Source: Aradus depressus (Eukaryota > Arthropoda > Insecta > Hemiptera > Aradidae). Taken from it: a stretch of 64,000 nt of DNA. The notes under the pieces were generated by a model. It was not told the DNA's origin, did not search any database, and saw only the letters and a program-made list of their open reading frames with translations. The first letter of the stretch is position 1. Each line of letters starts with the position of its first letter. The stretch covers positions 22,422,946 to 22,486,945 of the forward strand of contig OY759226.1 of the NCBI GenBank assembly GCA_963662175.1, given 5' to 3'. Of this stretch, positions 61,401 through 64,000 are shown piece after piece. The translations under genes were made by a program, and so were the position numbers.

Positions 61401-63309
61401 ATATATTTTTTATTTATTTGACAAATCATTTTTTTTTTTTTTCAAATGAATATAACTGTTTCTTTCATTGAAATAATTTTTTGTTTTTTTTTCATTTCTT
61501 TATTTCAGAATTTTAAAAGGTTTTCCAAATTCGTATGCTTTCACGAAGAACCTCTCAGAATCTTTAGTGGTGGAACGGATTAACAAAGGCTTCCCTGCTA
61601 TTGTACTCCGGCCCTCAATTGGTAAATAAAATATATTTAGTTTGTTTTATTTTTATTTATTTTTTCACCATAAGTTATTTTATAGCTGCAAAGTCCCTCT
61701 TGACATTTTGTCACAAGTGTTCATTCGCCTGTTCACCGCGAATTAAATCTGAGATACATTTAAAGTCAGAAATTTTCCCATTAAAAAATGTCCGAATTAC
61801 ATCTAAATACGTTTTTTTTTTCTAGATATTACAAAAAAAAATTTAGACAGTGAATCACCGGCAACATACTTCCCCAGATTAATCAATTAACTTTTCGCCC
61901 TTCTCCATAATCACTCAATCGTTTGCGCTAAAATTCAATAGTTGACTTATATAGGAGCTCTTAAATTCTTATACTAAATTTTGTATCGATAAATTCATTA
62001 CATCGGCAGTTATTTTTGACTTCGGGTTTTTGACTTCAGATCCTCTCCTGAACCCCCCGTCCCTTCAGCCGATATCGCCGATAGTGTTGTATATGTGATG
62101 ATTGATTTCAGTCTTCCAAATCGTCTTTTGAGGTCAGTGCGTTTCAGTCTGATATGAGTTGTCCAATCTGGCTATGATAACTAACATTTTTCGCAGAGAT
62201 ATTGTGGAACATATTGTAAAAAAATTTAATCATATATGGAATAAAAATCACCATAACACGTAAAGATGACTAAATATATATCAACCAAAATTCATATTTG
62301 GGACCTGCTTATTCTGCAATAGCATTTAGGATACATGTAATTACAAAATAAATGTGTACATAATATGTATAATAAATAAAACGCAATACATTATACTGAG
62401 AAAAATATATATCAGTACCTTAGAACCAAACTATCGTATGTCCATTTTTGGTGAAAAGTAGATCTTTACTAATTGTAGGGCGCTCTTTCCGATGGTGACA
62501 ATCATATGTCTCTAAACCAATCAGAAATCTTTATTTTAAAATTAAGAAAATGTAATGTCCACAATTGCTTAGATCCAAACTATCTTACAGACAAGAGTTT
62601 GCTCATACGATCGTTTAAATCAAAATTAAATTAAATTTGGATATATCATGTGTCCAGTTAAGATTGTTTGGCTCTCAGAAAAAATGGGTACACCTAGCCT
62701 ATGTCACATTGTAACCACATTACAACCTCCTCTCATGCAATTGTATGTCCCTGTGACCTAATGTTGAACTTTGATTAATGACCCAAACTTCATCACAATG
62801 TCCAATTAAAAGTGAAACATTATTTTTTTTAATGCTCAATCATATCAATTTAATTATTGACATAGTAAATACATTACATAAGACATTCAGGAAAAAAGAA
62901 TGAAGGCAGGAATACAATAATTCATTTCAATTCATTTGAAACAATTTTTAAAAAAGTGTATTTTGAGTTTTTCTAAAACAGAAGAAAATGGACATAAGAT
63001 AGTTTGGTTCTAAGGTACCTACTGATATATTGACTAAAAAATACTTTTTTTTTATAAAGATAGAGGTACTTTATTCCGGTTGTTTCGTATAAACTGATAA
63101 TTTATGTATTTTTCAGTTATTCCTACTTGGTTGGAACCTCTTCCCGGGTGGACGGACAATATCAACGGTCCAACAGGACTTCTGATCGGAGCCGGCAAGG
63201 GAGTCATCCGGACTATGTACTGCGACAACACCGGATATGCTGACTACATGCCAGTCGATATCTGCGCCAATGGTGTTGTTGTCGCCATGTGGAACTATCT
63301 TCAGCTTGG
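36000..63309 (+). CDS. Fatty acyl-CoA reductase gene, five coding exons, 3' end outside window
   Basis: Fatty acyl-CoA reductases turn fatty acyl-CoA into fatty alcohol with NADPH; in insects they supply cuticular wax, hydrocarbon and pheromone precursors at the ER or peroxisome. The exons join as 36000-36260, 52809-53060, 59222-59367, 61509-61621 and 63117-63309, each bounded by AG/GT, with phases 0, 0, 2 and 1 agreeing at the four junctions, giving about 321 residues without a stop. Visible landmarks are the Rossmann motif TGGSGFLGK at residues 40-48, IHAAATIRFDEPL in exon 2, ISTAYC in exon 3 and the YxxxK pair YAFTK at residues 229-233. Family members are usually about 500-540 residues, so roughly 40 percent, including the C-terminal FAR_C domain, lies beyond the window. 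The ATG lies one base after a good acceptor (TTTTAG), so a non-coding 5' exon probably lies upstream, not located. It resembles insect waterproof (wat)-like reductases, but I cannot name the orthologue. Confidence 0.93.
36287..36542 (-). mobile_element. SINE1, reversed, in intron 1
   Basis: Starts TTAGTTATTGTAACTTATGC and ends CTACCGGCGCCCTC, with the body partly lost. It lies 27 bp inside the first intron. Confidence 0.85.
36682..37005 (+). mobile_element. SINE1, full length, in intron 1
   Basis: Head GGGCGCCGGTAGCTCAGTGG, B box GGGTTCGAAACCC, 3' body GCCCGGGCATGAGTCACAAA. It lacks CCTAA units. Confidence 0.9.
37006..38289. other. Intron 1 stretch, no gene recognised
   Basis: An open frame at 37112-37372 has no recognisable domain. 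A run of T and a run of about 24 G lie at 38010-38045. Bases 38060-38270 (ACGATGTCAGAGACAGAAAC, AACACGCCTCC) look like part of an unassigned retroelement. Confidence 0.4.
38290..38840 (+). mobile_element. PIF/Harbinger-derived MITE
   Basis: Ends GGACCCTCACACTGGCAAAA and the inverse of CACTGGCAAAAATTTCGCTC form terminal inverted repeats of the Harbinger kind. The interior encodes, from about 38540 on the + strand, KKKRVWVRNILKKRPTHGHR then NLLRELSLEPTLYQNFLTLR, resembling the N-terminal region of Harbinger transposases. The nuclease domain is deleted. A second, weaker inverted set (CTCACACT..AAAATATTG) lies inside. Confidence 0.75.
38841..39358. repeat. Dispersed repeat family D copies
   Basis: Two partial D copies (38920-39110 and 39190-39358), e.g. 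ATGAAATTTCGTGTCGACAC and GTTTCCGCTCTCCCACC. Confidence 0.6.
39359..39870. repeat. Minisatellite of about 30 bp inside family D
   Basis: Units of the form TTAAGCCCTCCTTCTCTTTG GCCAATTTGG, repeated about thirteen times, interrupted twice by a longer piece (CTGAAAATCAATAGTTGTCG ... CAAACACAGCTG), so a higher-order repeat of about 175 bp. The frames open through it are artefacts. Confidence 0.92.
39871..40440. repeat. Family D end and Penelope-like signature
   Basis: D end at 39880-39955. Signature TTGATGATGAGGACAACCTC GAAAACCGGCTAGT at 39991-40024. D start at 40130-40195 (ATTGCCGGTGATTCACAG), then a (TA)n tract. Confidence 0.55.
40440..40720 (+). mobile_element. SINE1, 5'-truncated
   Basis: Starts at TCTTCTGAGCTCAAGATCGT, before the B box GGGTTCGAAACCC; it lacks the A box. 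Ends ATGAGTCATAAAACCTAAC. Confidence 0.88.
40721..41124. other. AT-rich intron sequence
   Basis: No feature recognised except a family D-like stretch near 41070-41120. Confidence 0.5.
41125..41800 (+). mobile_element. Pogo/Tigger-type MITE, family M1, copy 3
   Basis: CAGTAGAACCTCTATAAGTC to AAAGAGGTTCTACTG, flanked by TA. It is about 676 bp and matches the 9250-9926 copy in inverse. At least a dozen variants of TCGAGTTATAGAGG are spread over its length. Confidence 0.85.
42005..42160. repeat. Palindrome with arms of about 52 bp
   Basis: ACTAAGGTCAAAATAGAACT CAGCGAATCACA (42033-42062) is inverted at 42099-42131, and the match extends outward through GTAATATACCTG. The loop is about 36 bp of family D sequence (TGTACTTCCCCAC). 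Confidence 0.85.
42161..42790. other. Family D debris
   Basis: D blocks at 42170-42370 and 42590-42640. The stretch 42662-42790 (CCGGGTGGTACACCG start) is unassigned. No gene. Confidence 0.5.
42791..43303 (-). mobile_element. hAT-like MITE of the CAGGGGCGTAG family
   Basis: The right end reads ATCCTGGCTACACCCCTG (minus: CAGGGGTGTAGCCAGGAT). The interior shares ATCAGCTGTTACATAAATGT and GCAGTTGCACGCTATCGCAT with other copies. Long C runs at 43228-43268. Confidence 0.7.
43433..43728 (+). mobile_element. SINE1, internally deleted
   Basis: Head GGGCGCCGGTAGCTCAGTGG and B box GGGTTCGAAACCC. The TTTATTTTATCTGGGAGG part of the body is missing. Ends GGCATGAGTCATAAAACCTA. Confidence 0.9.
43729..44241. 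other. Intron sequence, unassigned
   Basis: A small reversed-tail SINE1 piece is at 43770-43800 (GGGCATAAGTCACAATAACT). No gene. Confidence 0.45.
44242..45417 (+). mobile_element. Tigger/pogo element with C-terminal transposase remnant
   Basis: Terminal repeats CTCGATTATCCGCGG (44251) and the inverse CCGCGGATAATCGGGAG (45394), flanked by TA. The + strand encodes MDQGVIASLKKKYRTGFLKK from 44596, the conserved segment around the last catalytic Asp of Tigger transposases (the MDQ), and continues to VEWIE-stop. A one-base shift at about 44912 leads to DAGFEHLTDENIINQVGGIE and the tail KKKQMTDFFVKQ-stop at 45194. The DNA-binding domain and the first two catalytic residues are missing, replaced by non-coding DNA with a 28-bp tandem array. 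Non-autonomous. Confidence 0.88.
44364..44506. repeat. 28-bp tandem array, five copies
   Basis: Units ACAGTACACTTAATAATGTA CATACAGT (variants TATGTACAGT), with internal palindromes GTACAGTAC and TACATTATTAAGTGTAC-like halves. It lies inside the Tigger element. Confidence 0.93.
45418..45819. other. AT-rich intron sequence
   Basis: A/T-rich with AAATAAATAAATAAAT tracts near 45670. No gene. Confidence 0.5.
45820..46082 (+). mobile_element. SINE1, 5'-truncated
   Basis: Starts CCCGGCCGAGGCCTTTAGTT, after the B box. Ends GAGTCATAAAACCTAACCTA. Confidence 0.88.
46083..46325 (-). mobile_element. Mariner 5' end, reversed
   Basis: Right end TTTTGAACACACCTCGTA (minus: TACGAGGTGTGTTCAAAA) is the terminal repeat. 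The rest matches 10370-10466 (ACTAAACATCCGGTTTGGCT AACAATGTA). It carries only the 5' untranslated part and first codons. Confidence 0.82.
46347..46650 (+). mobile_element. SINE1, decayed
   Basis: GGACGCCGGCTCAGTGGTAT start, GCGGGTTTAAAACCCGGCC in place of the B box. Ends GGGCATGAATCATAACTAAC. Confidence 0.8.
46725..47352 (+). mobile_element. Mariner 3' part, internally deleted
   Basis: The + strand encodes MLNIAFGESAVSKTRVYEWY KSSTSAVECEGRAH (46750-46853), then out of frame HHDNAPAHT near 46980, then MMPQPPYSPDKAPCDFFLFP AIKRTLKG and FQKCFGDWEKRWHKC ending at 47270. It ends with the terminal repeat TTTTTTGAACACACCTCGTA. The HHDNAPAH and YSPD catalytic segments remain, but stops and a deletion split the frame. 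Same family as 9957-10466. Confidence 0.88.
47353..48003. other. Intron sequence with family D end
   Basis: D blocks at 47350-47530 (TTCTATCGGGAGTTATCGTG; TGAAATTCGATTGAGAACTC) and 47975-48003. No gene. Confidence 0.5.
48004..48779 (+). mobile_element. hAT-like MITE of the CAGGGGCGTAG family, carrying a hairpin insertion
   Basis: Starts CAGGGGCGTAGTCAGGAT and ends CTGGCTACGCCCCTG. It has a G run just inside the left end. The interior AACTTGCAAGCAATCC and GCTGCTGCGCTTTGCG are shared with other copies. It is interrupted by the insertion at 48446-48589. I see no clean 8-bp duplication. Confidence 0.78.
48446..48589. mobile_element. 144-bp insertion with a perfect 47-bp hairpin
   Basis: Flanked by TAATATGACTT (48435-48445 and 48590-48600). 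Bases 48472-48518 and 48544-48590 are exact reverse complements over 47 bases, with a 25-base loop. The right arm plus loop contains CTTGATGATAATGCCTTAAC then ACGGCGAAACTAGT, the Penelope-like signature. Confidence 0.8.
48780..49264. repeat. Dispersed repeat family D copy
   Basis: One of the better copies, 48840-49240: TCGATACATTCATTACAACG, GGCCGATTTTACTGAATATC, ACATTCATTCTATCGGGAAT, TTTTTGACCGATTACATAAT, TTCCCCTATACTTTGTGTAA. Confidence 0.65.
49310..49540 (+). repeat. SINE1 3' part, decayed
   Basis: GTGAAAAAACCTTAAGCATG, GATCCCTAGCCTGTATACG, and the end GGGCATGAGTCACAATAACT (second tail type). Confidence 0.75.
49755..49832 (-). repeat. SINE1 head, reversed
   Basis: The reverse complement: GAGCGCTGATAGCTTAGAAG, TTGCCTTCTGAGCTCAAGAT, GGGTTGGAAACCCGG. 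Only the tRNA-like part remains. Confidence 0.72.
49833..50117. other. AT-rich intron sequence
   Basis: Nothing recognised. Confidence 0.5.
50118..51140. mobile_element. Long-armed inverted-repeat element (CAGGGTGT ends)
   Basis: Starts CAGGGTGTATCAGCAACCTC and ends with the inverse of CAGGGTGTGTCAGCAATCTC, flanked by TATA on both sides. Arms of about 257 bp (50118-50375 and 50885-51140) enclose about 500 bp of AT-rich DNA without a transposase. The 71-residue and 89-residue frames are the arms read in both directions. Confidence 0.78.
51141..51644. repeat. Family D copy
   Basis: 51370-51640: GTCGGTGAATCATTGGTG, AATTAATCAATTATGTTTTC, AAATTTTGTGTCGATACATT, TTGGCCGATTTAGCTGAT. Confidence 0.62.
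51645..51910 (-). repeat. SINE1, reversed, decayed
   Basis: GGTCATATCGCCTACTACCA, GCCTACCCTAAATTTTTATT, TCGTACAGGCTC in minus-strand SINE1 order. The tRNA head is lost except TCGATCTTGAGCTC. Confidence 0.75.
52084..52652 (-). mobile_element. Non-LTR retrotransposon, C-terminal fragment
   Basis: An unbroken frame on the minus strand from 52652 to 52127: RARIAAGNRCLFAVQRLKFR, ILMWRAKLIVYKTIVRAIVT, YTGETWALTKENEETLLLWE, RKVLRKIYGPV, then KQARLRWLGHVERMEGGRLP and VLSGP near the end. This is the region after the reverse transcriptase thumb, including the conserved LRW.GHV.RM. It is the same type as 20277-21418 but a different family. It is 5'-truncated, with no catalytic core. Confidence 0.88.
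52809..53060 (+). CDS. Fatty acyl-CoA reductase, coding exon 2
   Basis: 84 complete codons from VFDKVKALHGAEIL to TFKKLE. It holds the conserved GGDMTSEELGIS segment and the VIHAAATIRFDEPLKKAVLLNTRGTK segment that packs against the cofactor in this family. The acceptor TTTCAG ends at 52808 and the donor is GTAAGT at 53061. It follows a 16,548-bp intron and directly continues the LDELFNSP end of exon 1, as expected for the family. Confidence 0.95.
53324..53719 (-). mobile_element. Non-autonomous Helitron-like element, copy 4
   Basis: Short form with intact ends on the minus strand: A|TCATATATATAAAGCTG, hairpin, CTAG|T. It is nested in the family P foldback. Confidence 0.8.
54123..54715. mobile_element. 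hAT-like MITE with 8-bp target duplication
   Basis: Ends CAGTAGCGG and CCGGCACTG. Subterminal CGCCCAGGGCCTCGCGC and its inverse-side partner GGCCCAGGGCCTCGCG. Flanks TTAATGCA (54115-54122) and TTAACGCA (54716-54723) differ by one base. No transposase. Confidence 0.75.
54901..55858. other. AT-rich intron sequence with a thrice-repeated motif
   Basis: CGGTCGCGCAACATAGTAC-like segments occur near 55596, 55762 and 56644, each followed by A/T-rich DNA; the R1-like fragment lies between the second and third. An unassigned tandem or satellite-like unit. No gene. Confidence 0.45.
55859..56545 (+). mobile_element. R1-like non-LTR retrotransposon 3' end with poly-A
   Basis: The + strand reads ERARTIREWQEEWDKSTKGR, WTHRLIPRVEPWLTRKHGEV, NYHLTQVLTGHGGFRGYLHK, then the zinc-knuckle-like CPACLGETESAEHVLLKCPR F (C-x2-C-x8-H-x4-C), and ends LALQERADKEQ-stop at 56330. 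This C-terminal CCHC region is typical of R1/TRAS-type elements. About 200 bp of 3' UTR and a poly-A (56531-56546) follow. Everything upstream is missing. GC content is far above the surroundings. Confidence 0.9.
56546..57054. repeat. AT-rich DNA and family D left part
   Basis: D blocks at 56845-57054 (AAAAAAGTTGTCGGTGAATC, TTTTGTGTCGATAACTTC, ATGCCGCTGAAAATTGATG), continuing at 57741 after the hAT-like insertion. Confidence 0.6.
57055..57732 (+). mobile_element. hAT-like MITE of the CAGGGGCGTAG family with 8-bp target duplication
   Basis: CAGGGGCGTAGCCAGGATTT start and CAGGCTACGCCCA end. The flanks TGTGTCGT (57047-57054 and 57733-57740) are identical. The interrupted family D sequence (AATTGATGTGTCGTCCTTAT) resumes at once. 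G and C runs lie just inside both ends. The interior contains AACAGCTGATTGCTGATTTA. No transposase. Confidence 0.85.
57741..57900. repeat. Family D right part
   Basis: Continuation of the copy broken by the hAT-like element: CCTTATGGGGTTTTGAATTA, CATTCATTCTATTGGCAGTT, TTGTCGATTTTTGGCTGAAA. Confidence 0.6.
58005..58320 (-). mobile_element. SINE1, full length, reversed, second tail type
   Basis: The minus strand runs GGGCGCCGGTAGCTCAGTGG to GCATGAGTCATAATAACT. Flanked by TAGATACTAGA at 57994-58004 and 58321-58331. Confidence 0.94.
58332..59221. repeat. Intron 2 debris and hAT-like fragment
   Basis: Family D pieces at 58640-58800. Bases 58850-59165 are an internal fragment of the CAGGGGCGTAG hAT-like family (GCAGCAGCAGCAAATGCAC; TTACCTCAGGGGGAGCTTCT). 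The short frames are repeat-derived. Confidence 0.55.
59222..59367 (+). CDS. Fatty acyl-CoA reductase, coding exon 3
   Basis: 48 codons plus two bases. It begins LFVYISTAYCHLDQKILEEK, matching the family's HVSTAYCN-type segment, and runs to DEELVDSVST. The acceptor TTGCAG ends at 59221. The donor is GTAAAA at 59368, leaving phase 2, and the codon AA|A (Lys) is completed by exon 4. It is too short to stand out as an open frame by itself. Confidence 0.93.
59410..59758 (+). mobile_element. SINE1, full length, in intron 3
   Basis: GGGCGCCGGTAGCTCAGTGG head and (CCTAA)4 tail, 42 bp after exon 3. Close match to the 7103 copy. Confidence 0.94.
59826..59960 (+). repeat. SINE1, heavily deleted
   Basis: GGGCGACGGTACCTCAAGAT, CAAAACCCGGCCTAGGCCC, AGCCCGGGCATGAGTCACAA. 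Confidence 0.72.
60225..60445 (+). repeat. SINE1 3' part, decayed
   Basis: CTGGAAGGTGAAAAAACCTT, GACATTAAACGATG, GTGGAGTCGGGCTCATGTCC, CAGGCATGAGTCACAATAAC. Confidence 0.75.
60446..61508. other. AT-rich intron 3 sequence
   Basis: Two related pieces, 60040-60200 and 60470-60630 (CAATGTGGAATTACACATTT; AATGAACTTGAAATTTGAG), are diverged direct repeats. No gene. Confidence 0.5.
61509..61621 (+). CDS. Fatty acyl-CoA reductase, coding exon 4
   Basis: One base completing Lys, 37 codons and one base. It encodes ILKGFPNSYAFTK, NLSESLVVERINKG and FPAIVLRPSI. YAFTK is the YxxxK catalytic pair of extended short-chain dehydrogenases and carries the proton-relay Tyr and Lys (residues 229 and 233). The acceptor TTTCAG ends at 61508 and the donor is GTAAAT at 61622. 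The last base G joins TT of exon 5 to give Val. Confidence 0.94.
61835..62100. repeat. Family D copy in intron 4
   Basis: GTGAATCACCGGCAACATAC, AGATTAATCAATTAACTTTT, AAATTTTGTATCGATAAATT, CATCGGCAGTTATT, CCTTCAGCCGATATCGCCG. Confidence 0.65.
62101..62417. other. AT-rich intron 4 sequence with family P fragment
   Basis: Bases 62185-62225 (CTAACATTTTTCGCAGAGAT ATTGTGG) match the start of family P. Confidence 0.5.
62418..63015. mobile_element. MITE with CCTTAGAACCAAACTAT ends in intron 4
   Basis: Terminal inverted repeats CCTTAGAACCAAACTATCGT (left) and CCTTAGAACCAAACTATCTT (right, inverted), then ATGTCCATTTT, flanked by TA. About 598 bp and no transposase. It ends about 100 bp before exon 5. 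TA flanks fit a Tc1/mariner-type origin. Confidence 0.8.
63117..63309 (+). CDS. Fatty acyl-CoA reductase, coding exon 5 (last in window)
   Basis: Two bases completing Val, then 63 codons and two bases. It encodes IPTWLEPLPGWTDNINGPTG and, further on, GVIRTMYCDN and YMPVDICANGVVVAMW, which are strongly conserved in the family after the active site (the PGWxDNxxGP and PVDxxxN motifs). The acceptor TTTCAG ends at 63116 and the donor is GTAAAA at 63310. No further exon of the gene is recognisable up to 64000. Confidence 0.94.
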
Positions 63310-64000
63310 GTAAAAATAATTTATGTATTTCTTTCCTGTTCAAAAATACAATCTTTATGAATATAAACATTGTTGAAGATGGCCGCCGAATACAGAGAAG
63401 GGGGGGGGGGGGGGGGGGTGAGTGGAAGTACTTGCCCCAGGAGATAGACAGGGTACTCCACGCAATAGACACTTACAAAAACATTGTGTCCAATTAGAAA
63501 TCTCATGTGTAAACATCATGTGTGTGTTCACTGGAAAAGAAGAAAATAATGATATTTCAGTAGCAACATTTTTTTTGTAACAATATTTCATTAAAAAAAT
63601 GTAAAGAAAAACCTATGTTTCTTGAAATATTGACTATTTCACAAAATATATCTTTGGTTGGAGGCCATAACAGTACAAGTCAAAAAAGTATATTTTTCAG
63701 AACAGAAAATGTCTTTTGCCACTGGAGAAATTTTTTTTTAACAGCCAAAAAATTAGGTCTACACTACGTCAGAGACATTATCGACGTCCTCTTCTCACCA
63801 CACTTCACATTGTGAAATATGTAATAATACTGTTTTGGTCAAAAATGGACTTGTACTCTTTTTCCCGCCCATGAAAGATATAAAATACTAGGTGCAAAAT
63901 ACTAGGTGCAGGACAAAGAGGGGATGAGATAGGTCGCAATAGAATCAGCGAATGACTTCGGTGTAAACGATGTTGGAAGTTCTACCATCGGTTGGAGAAA
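63310..64000. other. Intron 5 start, no exon recognised
   Basis: A G run at 63400-63418. A family P piece at 63555-63660 (ATGTTTCTTGAAATATTGAC TATTTCACAAAATATATC). The sixth exon of the reductase is not found here. Confidence 0.5.

Overview
The window looks like a piece of an insect chromosome, eukaryotic, AT-rich and very dense in transposable elements. The evidence is one gene with consensus GT/AG introns that encodes a fatty acyl-CoA reductase of the insect type, two families of tRNA-derived SINEs (one with a CCTAA tail, the complement of the insect telomere repeat TTAGG), and mariner/Tc1, pogo/Tigger, hAT, Harbinger, Helitron, Penelope and non-LTR remains. A hemipteran is possible, but the sequence does not prove the order.

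The only host gene I can support is the fatty acyl-CoA reductase on the + strand. Its ATG is at 36000 and five coding exons lie at 36000-36260, 52809-53060, 59222-59367, 61509-61621 and 63117-63309. Phases match at every junction. They encode about 321 residues: the NAD(P)-binding motif TGGSGFLG, the HAAATIRFDEPL segment, ISTAYC, and the YAFTK active-site pair. The last part of the NAD-binding domain and the C-terminal FAR_C domain must lie beyond base 64000. Intron 1 is 16.5 kb and intron 2 is 6.2 kb; both are filled with mobile elements.

Bases 1-36000 are transposon-rich DNA with no recognisable host gene. They hold a Tc1-like relic (395-1307), Helitron-like elements (3164-3686, 13094-13606, 23574-23964), foldback elements, pogo/Tigger-type MITEs (9250-9926, 17383-18099, 26076-26555), mariner relics, a 5'-truncated LINE (20277-21418), a 36-bp minisatellite (22069-22435), a complete miniature LTR retrotransposon (TRIM, 24179-24630), a broken Penelope-like element with a GIY-YIG endonuclease (32700-33600), and many SINE copies.

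Bases 36261-64000 (the introns) hold more SINEs, a Harbinger-derived MITE (38290-38840), a Tigger derivative with transposase remains (44242-45417), a broken mariner (46083-47352), hAT-like MITEs, two long-armed foldback elements, two LINE 3' ends, and a nested foldback, Helitron and hAT composite inside intron 2 (53221-54882).

The observations most worth following up are: the intact TRIM with 149/150 identical LTRs, 5-bp target duplication, primer binding site and polypurine tract; a family of Penelope-related inverted-repeat insertions that carry a hammerhead-ribozyme-like signature, several with clean target duplications; and MITEs in which a terminal-repeat motif is iterated through the whole element.
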